DNA of 61,441 nt from Lachnospiraceae bacterium (lineage in GTDB: Bacteria; Bacillota; Clostridia; Lachnospirales; Lachnospiraceae): the NCBI GenBank assembly GCA_017467805.1, contig JAFUKJ010000107.1, positions 1 to 61,441 on the forward strand, in the 5' to 3' direction. How positions within the stretch are numbered: position 1 is the stretch's first letter; each line of letters starts with the position of its first letter. Under the pieces are notes generated by a model. That model was not told the DNA's origin. It searched no databases and worked only from the letters and a program-made list of their open reading frames with translations. The position numbers and the translations under genes were made by a program. Below are positions 34,782-43,578 of this stretch, piece after piece.

Positions 34782-36497
34782 CTATCTTACGTCCTCTTCA
34801 AGTGCACGTCGTCTCTCCGCCTCCTGTTTGCACCATGTCATGCACTGTTCATAGCCACAAGCCCTTGCACCTGCAACCATCTTAGACACAATCTTCTCAT
34901 ATTCCTCATCCGATTCTGCGTAAATTGCATTCCAGGATTCTGTAACAATGCAGTTTGCTACCTGATCCCAGACTTTTTGCAGCGCTTCTCTCTTTTCTGG
35001 CGCCTCGTAATTGATTGCTGGAACTACCACGCAGTTTTTCGTTTTCATGTATGCAAGGGTCGTAAGCGTGCCTGTATAATCCCGCCAATCCTGCTCCATC
35101 TCACAGGATGCCGACGGTGCATTACTCTTCCAATTATGCGCATTGTAGGTTTCCCCATTGGATTCAGGGTTTTCTGCATTATAGGACCATGTTATATTGT
35201 TAATCTGAGGACAGCCATCACTAAAATAACCCTCATAATCACCAGTCAGCAGAGTAACTCTGTCCTCATAACAGGTCTTTCCAAGCTCGGTAAAGTATGT
35301 ATTTCCCTCTTCATCATAATCCCACATGACTCCTTGGGGACCGTACTCGTATGTGAGTCTTCCTTCAGGAGTGCATAGCCAATTAATGATTTGCATACAT
35401 AGCTCAGGATTCTGTGTGTCAGCACCAATTGTCCAAACTCGATTTCCACCTGTAACACTCATTCCATAGGTAGCAGGAGTAGCATCCTCTGGAAGCAAAC
35501 TTGCCATGTACTTGTTCTCCGCAATATGCCCTTCTGTATTGTATGCAAGACTACCGCAGTACCCCATCACAGAAAAGAAGAGTCCACTACTCTGCAGCTT
35601 TTTCAGCATATCCTCATAGGTCTGTGTCTTAGAATTAGGGTCAAGTAATCCCTTACGATACAAGGTATTAAAATATTTCAGCATTTCCAAATATGGTCCA
35701 TTTTCATCTAACGCACCATAAAATGCGCCAGTGTCGGAATCATATAACCCGAAATGAAATTCATCATAACCGTAATATGCACTGGCCATGGCTTTCACGC
35801 ACATCACCATATTGGTATCCCAGTCTGGCCATATGGACATTGCATAAGTTTCTTCGCCGCTATCATCTGTCGGGCAGATTTTCTTCATATCTTCAAATAA
35901 TGTAGTCAGTTCATCTAAATCCTTCACCGTGGGATATCCTAACTCTTTGTATAAATCCCAACGAATATCCCATGTGTAAATAACCTCCTCGAAGGTATCG
36001 TTGCTTGATGCCACGTTATTTCCAAAGCCAAAAATCTTATCCTTTTGCGGAACGAGACTACGGTTATGCTCCAATGCCTTTGGCATATTTTCTAATATGT
36101 ATGAACCATGTTCCGCAAGCAAATCATTTGCCTCCCAGTCCAGCAATACACCTTCTTCCACTGCTGTCTTGTAACTATCTCCAGTGTTGCCAAATACTAT
36201 AATGTCGCCAAGAAATCCCTGTTCCAAACCCTTTTCAACATCAAGATAGGGCGAAATAATCAACTTTACATTAAACTTCTCCTGCATAACCTGTGCAAAC
36301 CAGCCTCCTTGCACACCATCATAGCTGGACAACTGACTGCATACCACCAATTCAATCGGTTCTTCTTGTGGTGTATCTACTTCTGTGAGAGATTCTTCCA
36401 CCTCTTTTGTTTCTTCCACAATTTGATTACTGGAATTACCACATGCAACGCACAGGCATAATAGTATTAATGAAACCATTACACTGGCTTTTTTCAT
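34782..36497 (-). CDS. Extracellular solute-binding lipoprotein (orphan)
   Basis: The 571-aa protein has a lipoprotein signal (MKKASVMVSLILLCLCVACG, lipobox LCVAC, predicted lipid on the Cys) and a large periplasmic-binding-type domain. Motifs such as VVCSQLSSYDGVQGGWFAQVMQE and EDMKKICPTDDSGEETYA resemble LplA/family-1 sugar-binding proteins of Firmicutes. No permease or ATPase genes accompany it, so it may serve a transporter elsewhere or act as a receptor. It lies 20 nt downstream of a NUDIX gene. Confidence 0.88.
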   Translation of the reverse strand: MKKASVMVSLILLCLCVACGNSSNQIVEETKEVEESLTEVDTPQEEPIELVVCSQLSSYDGVQGGWFAQVMQEKFNVKLIISPYLDVEKGLEQGFLGDIIVFGNTGDSYKTAVEEGVLLDWEANDLLAEHGSYILENMPKALEHNRSLVPQKDKIFGFGNNVASSNDTFEEVIYTWDIRWDLYKELGYPTVKDLDELTTLFEDMKKICPTDDSGEETYAMSIWPDWDTNMVMCVKAMASAYYGYDEFHFGLYDSDTGAFYGALDENGPYLEMLKYFNTLYRKGLLDPNSKTQTYEDMLKKLQSSGLFFSVMGYCGSLAYNTEGHIAENKYMASLLPEDATPATYGMSVTGGNRVWTIGADTQNPELCMQIINWLCTPEGRLTYEYGPQGVMWDYDEEGNTYFTELGKTCYEDRVTLLTGDYEGYFSDGCPQINNITWSYNAENPESNGETYNAHNWKSNAPSASCEMEQDWRDYTGTLTTLAYMKTKNCVVVPAINYEAPEKREALQKVWDQVANCIVTESWNAIYAESDEEYEKIVSKMVAGARACGYEQCMTWCKQEAERRRALEEDVR

Positions 36498-36516
36498 ATA
36501 TTCCTCCTTATCTACT

Positions 36517-37014
36517 TTAAAACTCTGGCATTTCTATGAAAACTACCTTTGTTCCATCCGCTACTCCACCATACAATTTATCATTATGCCTTCCTACACT
36601 TACATAATGCTCCATCATATATTGCGCCGAAAACGGCATATTTAACTCCGATAATTCTTCCATGTCAAACCACTTTAGTTCTCCCTCATTAGAGGATAGC
36701 TTGTCTCCAATATCCTCTTTTAAATCTGCAAAGAAATAATAGTTCTGACGTATCTCGCCCTTTGTCCATCTAAGTGAAACATAGCGTAGCTGTAAATTAC
36801 ATATCATATCTTCCGTAACAGCCAACTCTTCCTCTAGCTCTCGTAACACACAAGCCTTCGCATCATTTAGCTCATACTCTTCAAAATGTCCTCCTGCTGC
36901 CCCAACCCACATATTGTCGACAACCTTAGAACCATGCCTATGTAACAAAAGTATTTTTCCTTGATACGTTAGGTAAATCGCTGTCATGTTTCTTAATTTT
37001 CCGATGTTTTCCAT
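36517..37014 (-). CDS. NUDIX hydrolase (8-oxo-dGTP diphosphatase-like)
   Basis: The 165-aa protein has a NUDIX box (GGHFEEYELNDAKACVLRELEEEL, with G-x5-E-x7-REL-x-EE pattern). It likely cleaves a nucleoside diphosphate derivative; exact substrate unknown. It overlaps the upstream CPBP gene by 22 nt. Confidence 0.88.
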   Translation of the reverse strand: MENIGKLRNMTAIYLTYQGKILLLHRHGSKVVDNMWVGAAGGHFEEYELNDAKACVLRELEEELAVTEDMICNLQLRYVSLRWTKGEIRQNYYFFADLKEDIGDKLSSNEGELKWFDMEELSELNMPFSAQYMMEHYVSVGRHNDKLYGGVADGTKVVFIEMPEF

Positions 37015-37853
37015 ATTAATTTGCTCCTTGCCAAAATACTAACCAAACAATATCCTATCACCGCAATAAGCGATGACTCGATACCAAATTCTCCACCAGT
37101 TAAGATAAACGATTTTGTATCTAGTACATAGCTGCATAGTGAATACTCATCAAATTCTGTTCCTATCCAAATAAATCCACCGAGAATGACGATGTTCCAA
37201 ACAGCATGTACTATTGCACTATTCCAAATAGACTTTGTTTCGGATGCGATAAGAGAAAACATAATTCCTACCATTGTTCCTGCAAAAATGACTAACATAC
37301 AACTTAACAAATCAAAATCCATTCCAAGTATATGAACAAATCCAAACAACAAGGAAGGAACTATAATCGCAACCTTCTTATTGTACCTTTTCTCGATTGC
37401 GCTCATCATCAAACCACGAAAGACCATTTCTTCAACAATTCCTGCGCCAAAACCTGTAAAGAAAATCCCTGCTGATAACAGGTTTAACTTTTCATTAATA
37501 CTCATCTCATTTTGCATAAATGAACCACTTACAAACAACAAGTAAGCCGCACTTACAAGAAGTGGCAAAGCAATGGCTATTACAAGCCATTTCACTTCGA
37601 TTATAAATTTAGGTATATTGTAATTGCTCATATCGTCCTTTATGTACTTTTTACACAATAATTTAATAAAAATAAATGCAAATGTAATATACAAAATTCC
37701 TGCTAATACATTACAAATGAATTCTGGCACTTTTATTACTAAAAATACACTGCTAATCAATTGCGCCAAAACTTGGGATACTATCAGTATAAATAAACTG
37801 AATATAATTATTAAAACCATCTTCTTTGTTTTCATTTTTATCTTCCTTGTCAA
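36993..37853 (-). CDS. CPBP-family intramembrane metalloprotease
   Basis: The 286-aa protein has about seven helices and carries EEMVFRGLMMSA (motif 1), FGFVHILGMDF (motif 2) and the third motif VHAVWNIVI. Its sequence is clearly different from the two closely related CPBP proteins at 20405 and 56607. It is 2 nt downstream of a GNAT gene and 22 nt overlapping a NUDIX gene. Confidence 0.88.
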   Translation of the reverse strand: MTRKIKMKTKKMVLIIIFSLFILIVSQVLAQLISSVFLVIKVPEFICNVLAGILYITFAFIFIKLLCKKYIKDDMSNYNIPKFIIEVKWLVIAIALPLLVSAAYLLFVSGSFMQNEMSINEKLNLLSAGIFFTGFGAGIVEEMVFRGLMMSAIEKRYNKKVAIIVPSLLFGFVHILGMDFDLLSCMLVIFAGTMVGIMFSLIASETKSIWNSAIVHAVWNIVILGGFIWIGTEFDEYSLCSYVLDTKSFILTGGEFGIESSLIAVIGYCLVSILARSKLIWKTSEN

Positions 37854-37855
37854 AC

Positions 37856-38365
37856 TTACTTTTTTATCCTCACATAATACTTCTCTTCATCCTCATGATG
37901 AATATACCCGCCATTCTTTAACATCATATGTAAAGAAGCTAGGTTATCCCGATTTACTCTTAGATAAACTTCATCTTCTGGAATAATACTCTTGGCTATC
38001 TGCAAGGTTAGTCGAAGTCCTTCTGTGCCATAGCATTTTCCTCTGCATGACTTATGTATGAAATATCCAATATGTCCCGCGCCCTCTCGTAAAGACTCAC
38101 AGAGATAATGCCTTATTCGAAACTGCCCTACGATTTCGTCATCATTCCACAAGAACAGAAATGTTTCAGGCACATACCCCTCTGGTAGATTCTCGCCCTT
38201 TGCGTAATCCATCATTTCTTGTAACGCGTCCCCAAAATCTTCTCTTGAAATACCATGCCACTGATTAGTAAATCCATTTTCATCCACAGGCATATCACAG
38301 ACAAACAAGTACTCCTTTTCTATATCTTCTATATTTGCTTCTTTTAAATATAGCATCTCTATCAC
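37856..38365 (-). CDS. GNAT-family N-acetyltransferase
   Basis: The 169-aa protein has the GNAT core: FFIHKSCRGKCYGTEGLRLTLQIA-type acetyl-CoA loop (GYFIHKSCRGKCYGTEGL) and RVNRDNLASLHMMLKNGGYI. Wording matches the predicted-acetyltransferase group found in Clostridia; substrate unknown. Confidence 0.88.
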   Translation of the reverse strand: MIEMLYLKEANIEDIEKEYLFVCDMPVDENGFTNQWHGISREDFGDALQEMMDYAKGENLPEGYVPETFLFLWNDDEIVGQFRIRHYLCESLREGAGHIGYFIHKSCRGKCYGTEGLRLTLQIAKSIIPEDEVYLRVNRDNLASLHMMLKNGGYIHHEDEEKYYVRIKK

Positions 38366-38368
38366 TCC

Positions 38369-38818
38369 CTACTTCAAAACAGCCTTCCATTCTCCATCTT
38401 CTATCACGTACTGAAATTCACTCATATTTTCATCCAGCATCACTTGGAGAAGCTCTTGAAAATCACTTACCAAATTTACCTTATTTAACTCATCCTTATT
38501 TACCCAGTGCATTGCACCTTCCTCAGACGAAATCAACTCACCACTATACTTGTCGGCTGTAAACAAGAACACAATATATCTTCCGCCATCTATCGGAAAC
38601 TGCTTCACGCCACATAGCTTAGGATTCTGTATTGTCAGTCCTGTTTCTTCCTGCATCTCGCGAACAACCGCATCTACAATAGACTCTCCAGGTTCTATAT
38701 GTCCACCTGGCAAGGTATACCCCTTCCAGTCCTTCTTTACTCTATCTTGTAATAAATACTGCTTCTCATTGTGTATGAGGCATAACACTGTTAATTCTAC
38801 ATTTTCTGTACGACTCAT
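38369..38818 (-). CDS. NUDIX hydrolase
   Basis: The 149-aa protein has a textbook NUDIX box, GGHIEPGESIVDAVVREMQEETGL, and is of the MutT/8-oxo-dGTP type. It overlaps dcd by 1 nt and is the second gene of the operon. Confidence 0.93.
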   Translation of the reverse strand: MSRTENVELTVLCLIHNEKQYLLQDRVKKDWKGYTLPGGHIEPGESIVDAVVREMQEETGLTIQNPKLCGVKQFPIDGGRYIVFLFTADKYSGELISSEEGAMHWVNKDELNKVNLVSDFQELLQVMLDENMSEFQYVIEDGEWKAVLK

Positions 38819-39354
38819 TAGTTTTTCTCCTTATCCATAAATACTCGCGAGCCTGTTGCCCCCTTTTGTCCCTGATACTTTCCACAATACGGATTTAATG
38901 CATCCTGATCCATCTCAGCAAACACTAACTGTCCTACTCTTCGTCCTGCTTTTAACTCAATCGCACAACGATTTGCATTAAACAATTCTAACGTAATCTC
39001 TCCCTTGAAGCCTGGGTCTACCCATCCTGCATTTTGTATAAACAATCCCATGCGTCCTAAAGAGCTTCTCCCTTCTACAAATGCCGTCAAATTATTCGGT
39101 AACGAAAAGTACTCCATTGTAGTTGCTAACACAAACTGTCCTGGAAGCAATACATATGTATCTGTTTCTATTGTTTTATACTTAATCTCTTTTTCTAAAT
39201 TAATGATTCCCGTAGAAGAATCCTCAACAATACTGAATGTATTTCCTAAACGCACGTCCACACTGGCAGGCTGTATCTGCTCCTCCATCAAAGGTGCAAT
39301 TTCCAAGGTTCCCTTCTTTAACATTTCCATAATTGTCTTATCTGATAAAATCAT
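38818..39354 (-). CDS. dcd: dCTP deaminase
   Basis: The 178-aa enzyme has [15 protein letters not shown], the dUTPase-like core [19 protein letters not shown] and [14 protein letters not shown] with the catalytic Glu. It deaminates dCTP to dUTP and thereby feeds dTMP synthesis; some relatives go on to dUMP. AAAAGGAGAAGG precedes the ATG. First gene of a tight eight-gene minus-strand run (dcd, NUDIX, GNAT, CPBP, NUDIX, lipoprotein, GNAT). A repeat array of four dyads lies directly upstream. Confidence 0.93.
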   Translation of the reverse strand: MILSDKTIMEMLKKGTLEIAPLMEEQIQPASVDVRLGNTFSIVEDSSTGIINLEKEIKYKTIETDTYVLLPGQFVLATTMEYFSLPNNLTAFVEGRSSLGRMGLFIQNAGWVDPGFKGEITLELFNANRCAIELKAGRRVGQLVFAEMDQDALNPYCGKYQGQKGATGSRVFMDKEKN

Positions 39355-39403
39355 AGTCCTTCTCCTTTTGCTAAATTGTAATAAATTTTGTTTTTTCTCA
39401 TTT

Positions 39404-39651
39404 TGTGAATATACAAAAAATACTTCTCCACTTCACAATTTCTTCTCTTATTTGGTCTAAAAACGTCCATTTCAACTGTTAATTGTGAATATGCATAAAA
39501 ATTTGCTTCTTCTTCACACACATCCTACATTTTCTGTGAAGTACAACTAAATTTTTTTCCATATTCACAAAACTCTTTATCACCCTCTATTTTTGACCTA
39601 AAAACAAAAGTTGTTTGTGTATTACAATTCATTTTTTTGCTATATACACAA
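39404..39651. repeat. Array of four related 35-37 bp imperfect dyads
   Basis: Four units with flanking half-sites TTGTGAA/TTCACAA: 39404-39438, 39483-39518, 39535-39570 and 39615-39651. Units 1 and 2 read one way (TTGTGAATAT then A-rich); units 3 and 4 are the reverse complement. The fourth has TTGTGTA/TACACAA, a paired change that keeps the dyad. A 14-bp element, TTTGGTCTAAAAAC, recurs as TTTGACCTAAAAAC (39592-39605). The 366-nt gap between dcd and the HIT gene holds no open reading frame of note; apart from this array and a terminator nothing else is seen. Confidence 0.65.
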
Positions 39652-39687
39652 TCTACTATTCTAACTCAACATCCATAAAACAAAAAA

Positions 39688-39711
39688 GTGGAAGTAACTT
39701 ATTACTTCCAC
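39688..39711 (-). terminator. Intrinsic terminator of the HIT gene
   Basis: Perfect GTGGAAGTAA/TTACTTCCAC stem with a 4-nt loop; the minus strand continues into TTTTTTG. Confidence 0.9.
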
Positions 39712-39720
39712 CATTCATCA

Positions 39721-40131
39721 TTACATTGCTAACTCATCTCTTACCTTTACAAGCTCGTCTGGTGTCATCTCCATTGGCGGCATCACAAGATGCTGATTAT
39801 CATCTGCATATCTTGGAATCAAATGCATATGGAAATGGAACACTGTCTGTCCTGCTACTTCGTTATTATTCTGCAACAGATTGAAGCCCTCACAACCAAG
39901 CTTCTCTGTCATAGAAACTGCCATTTTCTTAGCAAGCTTCATAACCTCTGCTGCCGTATCTTCTGGTAATTCATACAAGTTCTTATAATGTGACTTTGGA
40001 AGAATCAAAGCATGTCCCTTTGTTGCAGGAGCATTATCTAAGATTACCTTAAAGTTATCATCTTCATAAATTGAATTCGTTGGAATGTCGCCATTCGCCA
40101 GCTTGCAAAAAATGCAATTATTATCTACCAT
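39721..40131 (-). CDS. HIT-family (histidine triad) nucleotide-binding protein
   Basis: The 136-aa protein has the triad HFHMHLIPRY (HxHxH) and N-terminal NCIFCKLANGDIPTNSIYED, as in HINT-type hydrolases of nucleoside phosphoramidates. Monocistronic with a strong terminator. Confidence 0.94.
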   Translation of the reverse strand: MVDNNCIFCKLANGDIPTNSIYEDDNFKVILDNAPATKGHALILPKSHYKNLYELPEDTAAEVMKLAKKMAVSMTEKLGCEGFNLLQNNNEVAGQTVFHFHMHLIPRYADDNQHLVMPPMEMTPDELVKVRDELAM

Positions 40132-40185
40132 TCTGTTACCTTACCTTTCAAACGCCAAAATTACTGGCGCAATATTTCATTTATA

Positions 40186-41187
40186 TTAGCTTGCCTCAGC
40201 AAAGCGATATAACACATCTAATGTACGAAGAATTCTAAAATCTCCACGCATCTTCATAGAACCTGCCATGAAAGCTCTCTGGAAAGTCATTCTTCCCTGG
40301 ATAATCTCATTCATTACTTCCGCAGAAATCTGTAGCTCTACATCCACACTGTCGCTTGTACCGTAGTAGCATTCCATCTCTGTGTGGTCTACCTTAATAA
40401 TCAACGGCTTGCTCTCCTCTGGCAGTTCAAACTTATAGGTCGCCTTAAAGCCTGGCTGCGGATGGAAGTTTGCTCTCAAATCCTCCAAGAATCTGTTCGA
40501 CTCCACTACATCCTGCTCACCTAATAAGTCTTTGAACATACTTGCAAGCTCCTGAATGTCTTCCTTCTGCTTCTGCACATAGACATCATTAGAAGCAAGC
40601 TCGGATAATCTCTCTGCCTCCTGTGGAGTGAGATTCAGGCTCTGTGTAAAGGATACCTTCTGCTTAACAGCCTGATTACTGCATGGGAATGCAGGAATCT
40701 TCTGATTGATATATCGGTACAAATCCTCTGTACGTCTCTCTATGACTCTGCTATACTGGCTATCCTGCTCTATCTCTGCTACATCTGCTACATAACCGCA
40801 GATACCTGTACATGGAATTCCTCCAAGTATCTCCCATGCAAGAGCAAGGTCTGTCATTGCTTCTCTTTCTCCGTATGTTGTAGACATTACGATTGGCATC
40901 ATATACATCTTAGAAAGCTTTTCCTTATCAGCATATAGCCAACACGCATCAAGGAACTGCTGCATCCAGCCACCAATACCAAACCACTCTACTGTAGTCG
41001 CTAAGATTACACCATCCGTGTCCTTTAACGACTGTGGCAAGGTTGTGATACCATTCTTATATTCGTATAAATCATATCTTTCAACTGTTACATTCAGTTC
41101 CTTAAGAACCTCCTGCATCTTGTTAATCACATACAATGTCGGATCCCCAATTAATCCTCTACCGCCATAATAAATGTTAATCTTCAC
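40186..41187 (-). CDS. Flavodoxin-like / SCP2 sterol-carrier domain fusion
   Basis: GTG at 41187 is chosen: AGGGG lies 8 nt upstream and the flavodoxin fold begins there (KINIYYGGRG). The 333-aa protein has an N-terminal NADPH-dependent FMN reductase/flavodoxin domain (DGVILATTVEWFGIGGWMQQFLD, about residues 60-110) and a C-terminal SCP2-like domain (FKATYKFELPEE to GDFRILRTLDVLYRF, about 240-333). The fusion is found in Clostridia; its substrate is unknown. A long structured leader precedes it. Confidence 0.82.
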   Translation of the reverse strand: MKINIYYGGRGLIGDPTLYVINKMQEVLKELNVTVERYDLYEYKNGITTLPQSLKDTDGVILATTVEWFGIGGWMQQFLDACWLYADKEKLSKMYMMPIVMSTTYGEREAMTDLALAWEILGGIPCTGICGYVADVAEIEQDSQYSRVIERRTEDLYRYINQKIPAFPCSNQAVKQKVSFTQSLNLTPQEAERLSELASNDVYVQKQKEDIQELASMFKDLLGEQDVVESNRFLEDLRANFHPQPGFKATYKFELPEESKPLIIKVDHTEMECYYGTSDSVDVELQISAEVMNEIIQGRMTFQRAFMAGSMKMRGDFRILRTLDVLYRFAEAS

Positions 41188-41225
41188 TTCGTTCACCCCT
41201 ATACATTTGTAACCCCTGTTTATAG

Positions 41226-41345
41226 ACTCACGAAACCGCACTTCGTACTTCCTGTCTGCTTCGCAGACTGTTTCGTTCGTTATTGCGGTGAAAAGCAAAT
41301 GCTGCTTTCAGCATCGCTTGCTTTTCTTCTCGCATACATTATACA
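41226..41345 (-). promoter_or_regulatory. Structured 5' leader of the flavodoxin-SCP2 gene
   Basis: A minus-strand -10 TATAAT at about 41341 would start a leader of about 140 nt. It contains GAAAAGC..ATGCTG-aaag-CAGCAT..GCTTTTC (7 + 6 bp, 41291-41327), GTCTGC-gaa-GCAGAC (about 41256-41270) and outer arms ACGAAAC/GTTTCGT. I do not recognise a known riboswitch, but the folding is clearly non-random. Confidence 0.5.
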
Positions 41346-41376
41346 CCATAAAATAAGGAAATGTATAGACATTATG

Positions 41377-43578
41377 TTACCTAAATTTCAAATTTTTCCA
41401 CAAAATACTTACCTTAAACAAATCTCCATCTACATCTATCTTAAAGCTTCCATCTTGGGCTTCAACAAAACTTTTGGCTATAGCAAGCCCTAAGCCTGAG
41501 CCTTCCGTATTTCGTGACGCATCGCCTCTGACAAAACGCTCTGTCAGCTCGTCACCCTTTACATTTAATTCAGCAGCGGAGATATTTTTTATCTGTATCT
41601 CCAGCATATCCTCTCTATCCTGTACATCAATATACACACGGCTATTAGGCATGGCATATTTCTTAATGTTTACAAACAGATTCTCAAAAATACGATAGGT
41701 TTTCTGATTGTCGAGCTGTAACACGGTATGTGTCGCATCGATATTCCAGCGAAGCTCGATTCCCAGCTTTTCAAAGCTCTCTGAATGCTCAATGGCTACC
41801 TGCTTCATCAGATTTACAACATCCAAATCCATTAGATTCAATGTGATATTGTTAGTAGTTGCCTTACTGACCTCAAATAAATCCTCTATCAGTACCTTTA
41901 GACGAAGTGACTTCTTATCCAAGGTATCAATGTAGCTTCTACGCTCCTCCTCCGTGAGATTCTCGTTCTTCAACAGCTCTACATAGGTGGTAATCGCAGT
42001 AAGAGGCGTCTTTAAATCATGAGATACATTCGTAATCAGCTCTGCCTTCATACGCTGGCTCTTAACCTCTTCTTCAACTGCTTTCTTGAAGCCAGTCTGA
42101 ATCTTTGCAATCTCATCCTTCATCGGCTCAAATACTCCGATATTCTCATTAATCGTAATCTCCAAATCTCCGTCCGCAATCTGATTTGTCGCTTTTAAAA
42201 GTGTGCGATAATCATTTCGAATCTTATCCGCATTCTTCTTGATATTGTAAAAAAGAACGATTGAATACGCCACAAACAAATATACACCAAACAAACCAAA
42301 CCATGAGCATACCACAAATGCCACAAAATTAATCAAAACAATTTTAAAAATATTCTTGGTTACGCCCTCCGAAAGGTCGATATCTGTTATAGACTCCTTA
42401 AAGCACTTCCATAGCTTTTTACTAAACGGATATATCTGATAAATCAAGCTATACTGTCTGATGTATTCTCCAATCCCTAATGAGAACACAGGACGAATCA
42501 CACTCATTGACAGATAGAAGCAGGCAAAATACACAAACCAAAATGCAAACTGTGCTATCAAAAATCCCCACGCCTCACTTGTATATCCTGTTGCAGTTTT
42601 TCCTGTAATAATCAATGTTCGATAGCTTGTTACACCATAATGAATAAATGCTTCTATCAATTGTCTGTATTCAAAGAATATCGCTTCAAAACATAACAAA
42701 TAGATGATTGCCACCTCTGCAATCTGCCACCTTCCATGCCTGTCATAGGATGTGATATCCTTCCATAGCAGCCTGCTGTTCATAAGCAATGCAAGTATCG
42801 CAATTACTACCAAAGTTCCCAAAAAGAATAATCCTGGCTCCGAATCACTATCTATACCATTATTCCATTGTATGCTGTGATCATATAATGGCAAGTTAAC
42901 ATCATAAGGAATACCATATACAACGACAAAATCCGTTATCGGTTGATAAACCGACTCCTGCGTGCAGTCAAAAATATAGCTTTCCAACGCATTATCTCTG
43001 TCAGCCTGCAAAAATGCCTTTATTAACAAATCCTTCTGTAACTCACCACTGCTCTCTACCTGAATACTTAATACTCCGTTTTCATCAAAGCGCAACAGAA
43101 AGTAGAACTCATAAGCCTCTTTTAACTCCTCTAAAACCGCTGAATCAGGGTGCTCCTCTAATAACACCTCCAGCATTTTATCGGTATTCTTTGTTGAAGA
43201 ATCTCCTCCCTGTACGTAATAGTCCACATTCATCAAATCGCCTTCGCTTTCACGCTCCCAGCTTTTCAGCATCGATGCTAACCCACTATATAAGTCAGCA
43301 TACTCTTCCTTCGTCGCCGTCGTAAACACACCGCCAGCCTCTACACTTCTATCTGCCTGCTGACACTGCTGCAAATAAAGACAGTAGCTGTTATTGTACA
43401 ACAACTGAATATTCCCTTCGTAAATATCATCATACTCATGCACAACCGCCTCTTTTTTATCCTCATATTGTGAACTATAATATGCAAAAAAGGCAAAATT
43501 AACTGCCGTAATCAGCATAAGCGCTATTGTTGTAATCCATATTCTCTTTTTTCTATTGTTTTTCAATTTTGTATCCAA
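41377..43578 (-). CDS. Sensor histidine kinase with seven membrane helices
   Basis: The 733-aa protein has an N-terminal helix (13-33), an extracellular domain of about 210 residues, a bundle of about six helices (250-455), then a HAMP-like segment and the HisKA domain. The phosphoacceptor is His520 in NVSHDLKTPLTA. The HATPase domain closes with EGSGLGLAIAKSF. It is coupled to the upstream response regulator (26-nt overlap), the standard cell-envelope-stress type of Firmicutes. The signal is unknown. Confidence 0.9.
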   Translation of the reverse strand: MDTKLKNNRKKRIWITTIALMLITAVNFAFFAYYSSQYEDKKEAVVHEYDDIYEGNIQLLYNNSYCLYLQQCQQADRSVEAGGVFTTATKEEYADLYSGLASMLKSWERESEGDLMNVDYYVQGGDSSTKNTDKMLEVLLEEHPDSAVLEELKEAYEFYFLLRFDENGVLSIQVESSGELQKDLLIKAFLQADRDNALESYIFDCTQESVYQPITDFVVVYGIPYDVNLPLYDHSIQWNNGIDSDSEPGLFFLGTLVVIAILALLMNSRLLWKDITSYDRHGRWQIAEVAIIYLLCFEAIFFEYRQLIEAFIHYGVTSYRTLIITGKTATGYTSEAWGFLIAQFAFWFVYFACFYLSMSVIRPVFSLGIGEYIRQYSLIYQIYPFSKKLWKCFKESITDIDLSEGVTKNIFKIVLINFVAFVVCSWFGLFGVYLFVAYSIVLFYNIKKNADKIRNDYRTLLKATNQIADGDLEITINENIGVFEPMKDEIAKIQTGFKKAVEEEVKSQRMKAELITNVSHDLKTPLTAITTYVELLKNENLTEEERRSYIDTLDKKSLRLKVLIEDLFEVSKATTNNITLNLMDLDVVNLMKQVAIEHSESFEKLGIELRWNIDATHTVLQLDNQKTYRIFENLFVNIKKYAMPNSRVYIDVQDREDMLEIQIKNISAAELNVKGDELTERFVRGDASRNTEGSGLGLAIAKSFVEAQDGSFKIDVDGDLFKVSILWKNLKFR

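Noticed and set aside
39005-39460. 151-codon plus-strand open frame
   Set aside because: Antisense to dcd and running into the repeat array; no start signals.
39404-39651. CRISPR array or type III antitoxin repeat array
   Set aside because: Units differ in sequence, alternate in orientation and have uneven spacing; no cas or toxin gene is adjacent.
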